Shown here: positions 54,993 through 63,578 of the stretch, in pieces
Numbering within the stretch: the first letter of the stretch is position 1
Layout: each line of letters starts with the position of its first letter
NCBI GenBank assembly: GCA_027624235.1
Contig: JAQBYB010000001.1
Span: forward strand, 32,167-96,166
Direction of reading: 5' to 3'
Origin: Pseudomonadota bacterium
GTDB lineage: Bacteria; Pseudomonadota; Alphaproteobacteria; Rhodospirillales; Casp-alpha2
DNA: 64,000 nucleotides
Notes under the pieces: model-generated
Seen by the model: the letters and a program-made list of their open reading frames with translations, nothing else
Databases searched by the model: none
Told to the model about the DNA's origin: nothing
Program-made: the position numbers and the translations under genes

Positions 54993-55727
54993 ATGAGCAA
55001 CAATAAAACAGCCCTTGTCATCAGCGCCCATGCGGCGGATTTCGTCTGGCGTTGCGCCGGCGCCGTCGCGCTCCATCAAAACAAGGGCTATGACGTCACC
55101 ATCGTCTGCCTGTCATACGGGGAACGCGGTGAATCGGCGAAGCTGTGGAAGCAAGGCGGCTGCACCCTGGAACAGGTCAAGGCCGACCGCCGCAAGGAAG
55201 CCGAAGCCGCGGCCAAGGTGCTCGGCGCCCATGACATCCAGTTCATGGATTGCGGCGACTACCCGCTGGAGCTGGACAAGGACAAAAAATTCGAGTTGGT
55301 CGATATCATCCGCAAGGTGCAGCCGACCTTTATGTTGAGCCACTCGCTGTACGATCCCTATAACACCGACCACATGTACGCCACCAATGTCGCCATGGAA
55401 TGCCGCATGATCGCCCAGGCCTGGGGCCACAACCCCGGCGAAAAGGTATTGGGCGCGCCGCAGTTATACCTGTTTGAGCCGCACCAGACCGAACAAATGC
55501 AATGGAAGCCGAACGTGTTTTTGGATATTTCCGAGGTCTGGGAGCAGAAATGGGCCGCCATTCAGTGCATGCGGGGCCAGGAACATCTGTGGCATTTCTA
55601 TGAAAACGTCGCCGAAAACCGCGGCAATCATTTCCGCCGCAATTCCGGCGGTCAGGCCGGCGGACGGGCCGCCACCCACGCCGAAGGCTTCCAGGCGATA
55701 TATCCGCAAACCGTCGATGAACTGTAA
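54993..55727 (+). CDS. galB: 4-oxalomesaconate hydratase, GalB type (PIG-L family)
   Basis: A 244-residue PIG-L/LmbE-fold metalloenzyme. The usual A-H-P-D-D motif is replaced by SAHAADFVWR, the signature of GalB from gallate breakdown, and YDPYNTDHMYATNVA supplies a further zinc ligand region. GalB adds water to 4-oxalomesaconate giving 4-carboxy-4-hydroxy-2-oxoadipate. The classic lig route of Sphingobium uses the unrelated LigJ for this step, so this operon combines Lig and Gal enzymes. Confidence 0.87.
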   Translation: MSNNKTALVISAHAADFVWRCAGAVALHQNKGYDVTIVCLSYGERGESAKLWKQGGCTLEQVKADRRKEAEAAAKVLGAHDIQFMDCGDYPLELDKDKKFELVDIIRKVQPTFMLSHSLYDPYNTDHMYATNVAMECRMIAQAWGHNPGEKVLGAPQLYLFEPHQTEQMQWKPNVFLDISEVWEQKWAAIQCMRGQEHLWHFYENVAENRGNHFRRNSGGQAGGRAATHAEGFQAIYPQTVDEL

Positions 55728-55739
55728 GGAATCGCTTTT

Positions 55740-56432
55740 ATGACTTTTGATCTTGGCGTTTGCCACACCGGCATACCGCGCGCGCCCCTCGATATCGTCG
55801 ATGGCTTGGCAAAAATGGGCAGCGCAACGGTGCATGAAGCGCAAGGCAGGGTCGGTCTGATGCAGCCCTATATGCGGCCGATTTTCCCGAAGCGCGTCGC
55901 CGGCACCGCCGTCACCATTCTGGCCCAGCCCGGCGACAACTGGATGCTGCATGTCGCCGTTGAACAGTGTCAGCCCGGCGACTTTCTGGTGCTGGCGTGC
56001 ACGGCGGATAACGGCGACGGCATGTTCGGCGACCTGCTGGCGACATCATTCAAGGCGCGCGGCGTTCGCGGACTGGCCATCGACGCCGGGGTGCGCGACG
56101 TTGCCGACCTCAGGGAAATGGATTTTCCGGTCTGGTCGAAATGCATTTCGGCCAAGGGCACGGTTAAGGAGACGTTAGGCTCGGTTAACGTGCCGGTGGT
56201 TTGCGCCGGAGCGCTGGTGCATCCGGGCGACGCCGTCATCGCCGATGAGGACGGCGTTGTCGTGGTGCCGAGGGCGCGTGTCGAAGCCGTGCTGGAGGCG
56301 GCTAAAAAACGCATCGAGAATGAGGAAATGAAGCGCGCCAAGCTGGCCGCCGGTGAGCTGGGCCTTGATCTTTATAACATGCGGCCACGGCTCGAAGAAC
56401 AAGGGCTTCGTTATATCAAGTCCGAAGATTAA
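55740..56432 (+). CDS. ligK: 4-carboxy-4-hydroxy-2-oxoadipate aldolase
   Basis: A 230-residue RraA/LigK-fold class II aldolase. It shows [15 protein letters not shown], the metal and substrate loop [20 protein letters not shown] and [12 protein letters not shown]. It splits the last intermediate to pyruvate and oxaloacetate (and can decarboxylate oxaloacetate). It ends the operon and converges with lysR after nine bases. Confidence 0.95.
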   Translation: MTFDLGVCHTGIPRAPLDIVDGLAKMGSATVHEAQGRVGLMQPYMRPIFPKRVAGTAVTILAQPGDNWMLHVAVEQCQPGDFLVLACTADNGDGMFGDLLATSFKARGVRGLAIDAGVRDVADLREMDFPVWSKCISAKGTVKETLGSVNVPVVCAGALVHPGDAVIADEDGVVVVPRARVEAVLEAAKKRIENEEMKRAKLAAGELGLDLYNMRPRLEEQGLRYIKSED

Positions 56433-56441
56433 ACCTCAAAT

Positions 56442-57359
56442 TTAGGTGGGCGGTTTGTGCTCGGCGAAAAGCTGTTTGATCCGCGCCCTCAGCCAGGTCA
56501 TGGCCGGGTCGCGGTCGCTTCGATGGTGCCACGCCATGGACGCCTCGAAACTGGCCAGTTCAATAGGGATTTTCTTTTCCACCAGCTTGAACGAACGGCG
56601 CAGCATGGCGGATACCTGCCGCGTGAACACCCCGGCCATATCGCTTTCTTCCAACAGATACGGCGCCAGCAAAAAGTGCGACACGGATACCGCGATACGG
56701 CGTTTGGCGCCGACCCGCGCCAGGATGTCATCGAAGATGCCGGCGCGTTCCCCCGATGCGCTGACCAGCAGATGCGGATAGTCCAGCAGCGCGTCGAGGG
56801 TGAGATTTCCTTTTAACGCCGGATGGCCTTTGCGGAACAGGCAGACGAAGTCCTCATCAAACAGGTATTCATGGCGAACAGACTTCTTGGTTTCTGTAAA
56901 ATTGCCAAGCGCGATGTCGGTGCGGTTGGCATCCAGCGCCGCCAGCGCCAGTTCGCGGTCTTCGGTAATGACGTGAAGGTCCATGTCGGGGGCAAGCCTG
57001 GCAAGGTGCGCCGTTAATTTTGGCATGACCGGCAGGCTGATGTAATCGGGCGCCGCGATCCGGTACAGGCCGCGCGCCGTGGCGGGGTCAAACTCGACAT
57101 TGGTGATCAGGCAATCTTCGATATTATCCAGGATGGCGGCGACCGGATCCTTCAATGCCTCGGCGCGCGGTGTTAGCTGCAACCCACCGGCGCCGCGCAC
57201 CAGCAAGGGGTCGTCGAACATGGCGCGCAGCCGGTTAAGCGCATTGCTCATGGCCGGCTGGCTGCGGCCGATGCGCTTCCCGGCGCGGGTCACATTGCGT
57301 TCCTCGACCAGTGCATGCAGCACTTTCAAAAGGTTGAGGTCGACGTTCAGAAGGTTCAT
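56442..57359 (-). CDS. LysR-family regulator of the lig cluster
   Basis: A 305-residue regulator with the N-terminal MNLLNVDLNLLKVLHALVEE start and helix-turn-helix RAGKRIGRSQPAMSNALNRL (about 25-45), of the NodD/NahR-like subgroup. Its place between ligK and the divergent MetE-like gene and the nearby operator motif suggest it controls the lig regulon, probably with a pathway intermediate as effector. That is inference. Confidence 0.9.
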   Translation of the reverse strand: MNLLNVDLNLLKVLHALVEERNVTRAGKRIGRSQPAMSNALNRLRAMFDDPLLVRGAGGLQLTPRAEALKDPVAAILDNIEDCLITNVEFDPATARGLYRIAAPDYISLPVMPKLTAHLARLAPDMDLHVITEDRELALAALDANRTDIALGNFTETKKSVRHEYLFDEDFVCLFRKGHPALKGNLTLDALLDYPHLLVSASGERAGIFDDILARVGAKRRIAVSVSHFLLAPYLLEESDMAGVFTRQVSAMLRRSFKLVEKKIPIELASFEASMAWHHRSDRDPAMTWLRARIKQLFAEHKPPT

Positions 57360-57515
57360 TGTTGTCCTGACTGGATATTCATTTCTTCAATACTATCCAT
57401 AAAATTTATTCATTAAACAAATTTATGTACCTGCCGTAGCCTTGGCTAAACGACCCTTTTACGCGATTATTACCCTTGGCATTCCTCTTGGCAGTGGATA
57501 CGGGGAGAAATATCA
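57360..57515. promoter_or_regulatory. divergent promoter region of lysR and the MetE-like gene
   Basis: This AT-rich gap of 156 nt holds TTATTCATTAAAC at 57406-57418 (site B), preceded by ATCCAT at 57395-57400 and a weaker ATATTCATTTCTTCAA at 57376-57391. Site spacing fits a LysR protein acting on its own and the divergent promoter. ATCAATG closes the MetE-like leader with GGGGAG upstream. Confidence 0.6.
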
Positions 57516-58628
57516 ATGGCCGCCACCGGAAAACCACCGTTTAGAGCCGATCATGTCGGCTCACTGCTGCGCCCACTGGCGATCAAAGAGGCCCGCGCCA
57601 AGCGCAAGGCCGGTGACCTGACGTCTGAGGAGTTGCGCGAGATCGAAGACGTCGAGATCAAAAAAATCATCGCCCGTCAGGAAGACGTCGGGCTGGAAGC
57701 GATTACCGACGGCGAATTCCGCCGCGCCCTGTTTCATATTGATTTTCTTGAGCACCTCAAGGGCGTCGTCGTCAAAAGCGGCTATCCCATGAAATTCAAA
57801 ACCACCGAAGGCGAATTGGAATTTGCGCCGCCGAAAATGGAGATCGTCGGCAAGCTGGAGCGTATTCGTCAGATCGCGGTGGACGACTTCGCCTACCATT
57901 CCAGCCTCGTCACCAAGACGCCGAAGCTGTGCATCCCATCGCCGACGATGCTGCATTTCCGCAGTGGCCGCCAGGGCATCAGTTCGGAAGTCTATCCCGA
58001 TATCGAAGAGTTTTTCTCGGACCTGGCGCGCGCCTATCGCGAGGAAATCACGGCGCTGGGCAAGGCCGACTGCAAATACCTGCAACTGGACGACACCAAC
58101 CTGGCCTATCTTTGTGATCCCGCCATGCGCGAAAAAACCAGGGAAATCGGTGAAGACCCGGACGCGCTGCCGCGCCTGTACGCCCGCATCATCAATGACG
58201 CCATTTCCAGCAGACCCGACGATATGACGGTATGCATCCACCTTTGCCGCGGCAATTTCAAAAGCGCCTGGGTCGCCGAAGGCGGCTATGAGCCGGTCGC
58301 CGAAGTGCTGTTCAACGAGCTTAATGTCGATGGCTACTTCCTTGAATACGATGACGAGCGTTCCGGTGATTTCGCGCCATTGCGCTTTGTGCCCAAGGGC
58401 AAGACCGTGGTGCTGGGGCTGGTCACCTCCAAATCGCCGGAAATGGAAACCAAGGACGAACTCAAAACCCGTATCGACGAGGCGTCGAAATATATGGATA
58501 TCGACCAGATGGCGCTGAGCCCGCAGTGCGGTTTTTCCAGCACCGAAGAAGGCAACGAGCTGACCGAGGACGATCAGTTCGCCAAGCTCGGCCTGATTGT
58601 CGAGACGGCACGCGAGATTTGGGGGTAA
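57516..58628 (+). CDS. MetE-like (cobalamin-independent methionine synthase C-domain) methyltransferase
   Basis: A 370-residue TIM-barrel protein resembling the C-terminal half of MetE. It starts FRADHVGSLLRPLAIKEARA, has EAITDGEFRR, and the zinc-ligand pattern HLCRGN and ALSPQCGFSS near the C-terminus. It lacks the MetE N-terminal half. Related stand-alone proteins use varied methyl donors. The gene lies in the lig regulon with a shared operator motif. A role in handling methyl groups from methoxylated aromatics is a hypothesis only. Confidence 0.85.
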   Translation: MAATGKPPFRADHVGSLLRPLAIKEARAKRKAGDLTSEELREIEDVEIKKIIARQEDVGLEAITDGEFRRALFHIDFLEHLKGVVVKSGYPMKFKTTEGELEFAPPKMEIVGKLERIRQIAVDDFAYHSSLVTKTPKLCIPSPTMLHFRSGRQGISSEVYPDIEEFFSDLARAYREEITALGKADCKYLQLDDTNLAYLCDPAMREKTREIGEDPDALPRLYARIINDAISSRPDDMTVCIHLCRGNFKSAWVAEGGYEPVAEVLFNELNVDGYFLEYDDERSGDFAPLRFVPKGKTVVLGLVTSKSPEMETKDELKTRIDEASKYMDIDQMALSPQCGFSSTEEGNELTEDDQFAKLGLIVETAREIWG

Positions 58629-58802
58629 ACGTCTACTTTTTATGGGGACGTAGGCGTTGTTGGATTTGTTTGGTCAATAATCGCCATAGCCATTATTCAT
58701 TGAACAAATCCCTTCGGGTGCCATAACGTAGGCTCCTAATAACAAAGGCGACGCCGAAGCGTCGCGGACAGGGACACACAAACCATATTTGGGAGGCATA
58801 CC
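58629..58802 (+). promoter_or_regulatory. promoter region of the second TRAP operon
   Basis: It carries TTATTCATTGAAC at 58693-58705 (site C), identical to site A. A GCGACGC/GCGTCGC hairpin with CGAA loop follows at 58748-58765. GGGAGG lies before the ATG at 58803. The hairpin lacks a T-run, so it is more likely a leader element than a terminator. Confidence 0.55.
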
Positions 58803-59855
58803 ATGTTGAAATCTTTAAAAACCGCCGTCTTTGGCGTATTGGCCCTAGGGCTAATGAGCGGCCTGATGGTTGGCATCGCCGGCACAGCCAAGGCGGAAGT
58901 CATCACACTCAAGTTGCATCATCTGCTGCCGCCGGTGTCGAGCGCGCATAAGAATATGCTGGTGCCGTGGGCCAACAAGGTAATGAAGGACTCGGGCGGT
59001 CGCCTCAAAATCGATATCTATCCGTCCATGCAGCTGGGCGGCGCCCCGCCGCAGTTGGCCGGCCAGGCCCGTGACGGCATCGTCGACATTGTCTGGACGT
59101 TGCCGGGGTACACGCCGGGTCTGTTCACCCGCACCGAAGTGTTCGAACTGCCGTTCATGCATTCCAGCACGGTTGCGACGACGCTGGCGATCAACGAATT
59201 CGCTGACAACCACCCGGAAGACTTCAAGGCCTACAAGATCATCGCCATGCACGTCCATGCCGGTCAGCTTTTCCATTCCCGCAAGCCGATCCGTACCGTG
59301 GCCGACATCAAGGGCACCAAAATCCGCACCCCGACGCGGACCGGCGCCTGGTTGATCGAAGCCATGGGCGCGGTGCCCATCGGCGCGCCGGTGCCGAAGA
59401 TTCCGGAATTGCTGTCCAAGGGAATTGTCGATTCGGTTCTGGTTCCCTTTGAGATCGTTGGACCGTTGAAACTCGACCAGCTGGTCAACTATCACATCGT
59501 TCTTGACGACCCGAAGACGACGCGGATCAACACGACGACCTTCATGATCGCCATGAACAAAAAGAAATACGATTCTCTGCCGGCTGATCTCAGAAAAGTC
59601 ATCGACAACAACTCCGGCAAGCATATCGCCAAGTGGATCGGCGAAATCTGGGATGCCGCGGAAAAACCGGGGATGGCCAAGGCGGCCGCTTCCGGCGAGA
59701 TTTTCAAACTTCCCCCGGCCGAGGTGGCCAAGCTTCGGGCCATGACCGAAGGCCCCGTCACCGAACGCTGGATCAAAGATGTCTCTTCCAAAGGCATCGA
59801 TGGTGTGGCGCTGGTGAAGGAAGCCCGCGCGCTGATTGCCAAGTACTCGAAGTAA
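58803..59855 (+). CDS. dctP: TRAP transporter periplasmic binding protein, lig-linked
   Basis: A 350-residue exported protein. The signal peptide (about 1-31) ends AKAE. The DctP core includes LKLHHLLPPVSSAHKNMLVP and the ligand-binding KGTKIRTPTRTGAWLIEAMG with the conserved Arg. The position next to the lig genes and the shared operator suggest uptake of an aromatic acid or a related carboxylate, which is inference. Confidence 0.94.
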   Translation: MLKSLKTAVFGVLALGLMSGLMVGIAGTAKAEVITLKLHHLLPPVSSAHKNMLVPWANKVMKDSGGRLKIDIYPSMQLGGAPPQLAGQARDGIVDIVWTLPGYTPGLFTRTEVFELPFMHSSTVATTLAINEFADNHPEDFKAYKIIAMHVHAGQLFHSRKPIRTVADIKGTKIRTPTRTGAWLIEAMGAVPIGAPVPKIPELLSKGIVDSVLVPFEIVGPLKLDQLVNYHIVLDDPKTTRINTTTFMIAMNKKKYDSLPADLRKVIDNNSGKHIAKWIGEIWDAAEKPGMAKAAASGEIFKLPPAEVAKLRAMTEGPVTERWIKDVSSKGIDGVALVKEARALIAKYSK

Positions 59856-59867
59856 TCCGAAGTACCT

Positions 59868-59897
59868 CGTGGACACAGGGGTAATTCTGTGTCCACG
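59868..59897 (+). promoter_or_regulatory. hairpin between TRAP binding protein and permease genes
   Basis: GTGGACACAG and CTGTGTCCAC form a perfect 10-base stem (11 with the flanking C-G pair) around eight bases, 13 nt after the binding-protein stop. There is no T-run. It probably stabilises the upstream mRNA or slows read-through, giving more binding protein than permease. Confidence 0.65.
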
Positions 59898-59992
59898 GAA
59901 CGAATTTCGCAAGGGCGGGTGTGCTAGGGTTCGAAGGCTGCGGTGCCCCGGTCGCCGAGGCATGAATTCAGGCTTTCGACCAAAGGCATGGA

Positions 59993-60520
59993 ATGTCCGA
60001 CACCACTGAAACCACGGAAATCGAGGATCGTCCCGATCATCCCATCGGTCGCGTTCTATTCCGGTGTTCCTACCTGATCGCCCTGGCTGGTGGTTTTCTG
60101 ATGGTCGCCATCGCCGCCATGGTGGTGGTCAGCGTGTTAGGGCGGTGGCTTATCTCCAAACCCATCTTCGGGGATTTCGAAATGGTGGCCATGGGCACGG
60201 CCATCGCGGTGACGCTGTTTCTGCCCTATTGCCATCTGAAACGCGGCAACGTCATTGTCGATTTGTTTATGTCGTGGGCGCCGCGCCGGGTGCAAAGCTT
60301 CCTTGACGTTATCGGCAGCCTTATTCTGGCGGCCATTTCCGGGATGCTGACCTGGCGCATGTATCTGGGCGGTTTTGATGTCCATAAATTTGGCGACACC
60401 ACCTACATTCTGGCCCTGCCGTTGTGGTGGGCCTTCCCCTTCATGATACTTGCCTACGCCCTGTTGACGCTGAACTGTATCTATACGGCGGTGCAGGATC
60501 TGGTGAGAACGTTCCGGTGA
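59993..60520 (+). CDS. dctQ: TRAP transporter small permease, lig-linked
   Basis: A 175-residue membrane protein with four predicted helices (about 25-45, 55-75, 95-118, 138-160). The central PYCHLKRGNVIVDLFMSWAP is typical of DctQ. The stop overlaps the large permease start (GTGA). Confidence 0.9.
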   Translation: MSDTTETTEIEDRPDHPIGRVLFRCSYLIALAGGFLMVAIAAMVVVSVLGRWLISKPIFGDFEMVAMGTAIAVTLFLPYCHLKRGNVIVDLFMSWAPRRVQSFLDVIGSLILAAISGMLTWRMYLGGFDVHKFGDTTYILALPLWWAFPFMILAYALLTLNCIYTAVQDLVRTFR

Positions 60521-61836
60521 CAAGTTTCGAAATCGCGCTTTCCGGTCTCGCCGTCTTGCTCAGCCTTTTGGCGCTACGCATTCCCGTTGCCGTGGCCATG
60601 CTGCTGGTCGGTATGGGGGGATACGCCGCCATCGCCGGAATTTTGCCGCTGATCAATTACGCCAAAACGGCGCCCTATTGGCGGTTTGCCTCCTATGATC
60701 TTTCGGTCATCCCGATGTTCCTGCTGATGAGCCAGTTCGCCGGCAAGGCCGGGCTTTCCAAGGCGCTATTTAACGCCGCCAACACCTTCCTCGGCCACCG
60801 CCGGGGCGGCGTCGCCATGGCGGCGATTGGCGGCTGTGCCGGGTTCGGCGCCATTTGCGGGTCATCGCTGGCGACCGCGGCGACCATGGGCCAGGTCGCC
60901 CTGCCGGAGCTGCGCCGCTACAATTATTCCGGCGCGCTGGCGACCGGGGCGCTGGCGGCGGGCGGTACGCTCGGCATCCTGATCCCGCCGTCGGTGGTGC
61001 TGGTGATTTTCGCCATTTCCGTCGAAGCCAACATCGTCACCATGTTTCAGGCCGCCCTCATCCCTGGCCTGATGGCGGCGGCGGGCTACATCATCACCAT
61101 TTTCCTTTACGTGCGGATCAAACCCGAAGCCGGACCTGTCGGCCCGCGTTCGGGGCGGGCCAAACGGATACTTGCGCTGATCGAAACCTGGCCGGTGTTG
61201 CTGATCTTCGTGGTCGTCATCGGCGGTATTTATGTGGGTGTCTTCACCCCGACCGAGGGCGCCGCCGTCGGCGCCTTCGGCACCGGCATCATCGCCGTGT
61301 GGCGGGGCGGCCTGCGCTGGCAGGGCTTTATTGATTGCCTGGCGGGCACCGCATCATCGACGGCAATGATCTTCCTGATTCTGCTCGGCGCCGATTTTTT
61401 TAATGCCTTCCTGGGCCTTTCTCGAATGCCTCTGGAACTGGCCGAGGTCATCGGCGCCAGCACGCTTTCGCCGATGGTGATTTTGATGCTGATCCTGGTG
61501 TTCTACTTATTGCTCGGGTGTGTCATGGACAGCCTGGCCATGATCCTGCTGACCGTGCCCGTGTTCTGGCCGATCATCGCCGGCCTTGATTTCGGCCTGC
61601 CCGAAGACGATCTAAAAATGTGGTTCGGCATCATCGTGTTGATCGTCGTCGAAGTGGGCCTGATCACGCCACCGGTGGGGCTCAACGTCTTTGTCATTAA
61701 TTCCATGGCCAAGGGCGTCAAACTGAAGGAAACATTCATCGGCGTATTGCCGTTTCTGGCGTCGGATTTAGTCCGCATCATACTGTTGATTTTGTTCCCG
61801 ACGCTGACATTGGCGTTGCCGCACGTTCTGAAATAA
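60517..61836 (+). CDS. dctM: TRAP transporter large permease, lig-linked
   Basis: A 439-residue permease with about 12 helices. Motifs ICGSSLATAATMGQVALPEL, GTLGILIPPSVVLVIFAISV and LITPPVGLNVFVINSM are those of DctM. The GTG start overlaps the DctQ stop. It works with the binding protein above in sodium-driven uptake. Confidence 0.94.
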   Translation: MTSFEIALSGLAVLLSLLALRIPVAVAMLLVGMGGYAAIAGILPLINYAKTAPYWRFASYDLSVIPMFLLMSQFAGKAGLSKALFNAANTFLGHRRGGVAMAAIGGCAGFGAICGSSLATAATMGQVALPELRRYNYSGALATGALAAGGTLGILIPPSVVLVIFAISVEANIVTMFQAALIPGLMAAAGYIITIFLYVRIKPEAGPVGPRSGRAKRILALIETWPVLLIFVVVIGGIYVGVFTPTEGAAVGAFGTGIIAVWRGGLRWQGFIDCLAGTASSTAMIFLILLGADFFNAFLGLSRMPLELAEVIGASTLSPMVILMLILVFYLLLGCVMDSLAMILLTVPVFWPIIAGLDFGLPEDDLKMWFGIIVLIVVEVGLITPPVGLNVFVINSMAKGVKLKETFIGVLPFLASDLVRIILLILFPTLTLALPHVLK

Positions 61837-61864
61837 TCCGATTGCTGATGGGAGACCCCGGTTG

Positions 61865-62017
61865 ATGAAGGGCTACGGCGACACCCACGCGCGCGGTCTG
61901 GCCGCCTTTGACGCCATCCATGGTGATTTTGCCGCGCCCGCCTTAAACGGCGAAGCCCGCCCCACCCATACCATTGCCGAGGCCCGCTTGCGCGGGCTCA
62001 GTGATCGCTCAGCGTGA
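61865..62017 (+). pseudogene. possible C-terminal remnant of an indolepyruvate oxidoreductase-like gene
   Basis: A 50-codon frame begins MKGYGDTHARGLAAFDAIHG and continues to ARLRGLSDRSA. The K-G-Y-G-D-T-H-x-R-G-L-x-x-F pattern resembles the C-terminal end of indolepyruvate ferredoxin oxidoreductase beta-type proteins. No upstream part of such a gene is present. Its stop overlaps the MFS start by GTGA, so if translated it would be coupled. It is either a remnant or a very small gene. Confidence 0.4.
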
Positions 62018-63216
62018 CTCTGGAACCGCAGAAATCCGACTGGCCGATGGTGGCGCTGGCGATTTTGGCTGGAATCACGGCGGCCGCCCATGTCGGCAAA
62101 GCACCTCCCGCGCTGCCGTTGCTGCGCGGTGAATTGAACCTGAGTATCGTTCAGGCGGGGTGGACCGTTTCCATCATCGCCGCCATGGCCATGGCCAGCG
62201 GCATGGCCGCCGGGATGACGGCGGATCGCATCGGCCACCGCAGGCTGCTCATCATCGGTCTGCTGATCATGGCGCTCAGCGGGGCGGTGGGGTCGGTTGC
62301 CGATGGGCCTTGGTTGTTGCTGGTCAGCCGTTTTTTTGAAGGGGTCGGCTTTATTTCGGTGGCGGTGTCGGCGCCGTCTTTGATCGTGACGTCTATTTTC
62401 CACCGCCACCGCCAGGTGGTGCTCGGCATTTGGAGCATATGGGTGCCGGCCGGCATGGCGTTTTCGATGTTTATTTCACCGCTGATCATGGCGCCATTCG
62501 GGTGGCGGGGGCTGTGGGTGTTCTGGTCGGTTATAACCGTTGGTTTGGTGGCGGCGTTATTGGCGAAACCGGCGCCGCCAACGCCGCCCGAAGCACCCGC
62601 CCAACCGCGCCATTCTTATGTCGGTAGCCTTAAACTGATTTTCGGGCGGCCCGGACCGTTGCTGATGGCCTTGAATTTCTGCGTCTTCGCAACCCAGTGG
62701 GGTTCGATGATAGTGTGGCTGCCGAGCTTTCTGTTTGAGCAACGCGCCCTGCCCGTTTCGACCGCGGCGTTGCTGGGCGGGCTGGTGGTGGTGGTCAATG
62801 TGCCCGGCAATTTATTGGGAAGCTGGCTGTTGCATCATGGCGTCCGGCGGCGCTACCTGATCGGTTTCGCCCATTTCGCCATGGGGCTTTGTGCGATTGG
62901 TATTTTTTCGGACAGCCTGACCGATATGACGCGGTATGTGTTGGTGTTGGTGTTCTCACACATTGCCGGGATCTTGCCGGCGGCCATGTTCGCGTCTGTC
63001 CCCGTCCATACGCCGACGCCGCAACAGTTCGGCGCCACCAATGGATTACTGTTGCAGGGTTCCAACATCGGTAATTTCTTCGGTCCCCCCGCCGTCGCCG
63101 CCGTGGTTGCCGCAATGGGCGCCTGGAACGGGGTGCTGTGGCTGATGCTGGCCAGCGCCGGGGCAGGCATCGCGCTGACAGTGTGGCTGGCGGCGATAGA
63201 GAACCGTTCAGACTAA
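62014..63216 (+). CDS. MFS transporter
   Basis: A 400-residue protein with 12 predicted helices in two halves. The loop 2-3 signature is seen as GMTADRIGHRRLLIIG. It resembles the CynX/NimT-type branch of the major facilitator superfamily. The GTG start overlaps the short upstream frame. Position after the TRAP operon suggests transport of a pathway substrate or product, unproven. Its stop is six bases beyond the stop of the aroE remnant on the other strand. Confidence 0.9.
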   Translation: MTLEPQKSDWPMVALAILAGITAAAHVGKAPPALPLLRGELNLSIVQAGWTVSIIAAMAMASGMAAGMTADRIGHRRLLIIGLLIMALSGAVGSVADGPWLLLVSRFFEGVGFISVAVSAPSLIVTSIFHRHRQVVLGIWSIWVPAGMAFSMFISPLIMAPFGWRGLWVFWSVITVGLVAALLAKPAPPTPPEAPAQPRHSYVGSLKLIFGRPGPLLMALNFCVFATQWGSMIVWLPSFLFEQRALPVSTAALLGGLVVVVNVPGNLLGSWLLHHGVRRRYLIGFAHFAMGLCAIGIFSDSLTDMTRYVLVLVFSHIAGILPAAMFASVPVHTPTPQQFGATNGLLLQGSNIGNFFGPPAVAAVVAAMGAWNGVLWLMLASAGAGIALTVWLAAIENRSD

Positions 63217-63345
63217 CTTGGGCGGGGTGGAGAAGCTACGCTCCATCCGGTCGCGCAGCACCTCCGTAACGACGGGCTCGACACCGAACCACAACATCCA
63301 CGCCGGCGGGCCCTGATGCAGCAGCATGCCGAGCCGTTGACGGTG
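63208..63345 (-). pseudogene. aroE: 3' fragment of a shikimate dehydrogenase gene
   Basis: The minus strand encodes RLGMLLHQGPPAWMLWFGVE and then PVVTEVLRDRMERSFSTPPK before a stop. This is the C-terminus of AroE-type shikimate/quinate dehydrogenases (G-L-G-M-L-x-H-Q-x-x-P-x-F-x-x-W-F-G). The sequence upstream loses similarity at about 63345, so only the last 45 or so codons remain. Confidence 0.65.
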
Positions 63346-63371
63346 GGACGGAAGCAACGGCCTCGCTTTGC

Positions 63372-63533
63372 TCCTACCGGAACTTCTGGAGATATTCCTA
63401 CTGCCTGACGCTGCTAGCACCGGACATCGTTGAGATGATCCTGGATGGACGCCAGCCCCAACCATTAACTCTAAAGATAATACAAGAATCGTTTCCAATT
63501 TCTTGGAAAGAGCAGTCAAACAAATTTCTATAG
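63372..63533 (+). pseudogene. 3' fragment of a recombinase-associated gene
   Basis: The plus strand encodes SYRNFWRYSYCLTLLAPDIV then EMILDGRQPQPLTLKIIQES and ends FPISWKEQSNKFL. The block T-L-L-A-P-D-I-V-E-x-I-L-D-G-R-Q-P is a recurrent C-terminal module next to or within site-specific recombinases in alphaproteobacteria. The 5' part is absent, so it is a truncated remnant. Confidence 0.5.
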
Positions 63534-63578
63534 GTTAAGATCGGCATCAAATACACGTAATTCAAATGGGAAATATTG

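Noticed and set aside
57360..57515. SAM or cobalamin riboswitch before the MetE-like gene
   Set aside because: The gap is short and AT-rich with operator-like repeats, and I see no conserved riboswitch core.
59868..59897. Intrinsic terminator between the TRAP binding protein and permease genes
   Set aside because: The stem is strong but no T-run follows, and the permeases must be transcribed; it is better read as an mRNA-stabilising hairpin.
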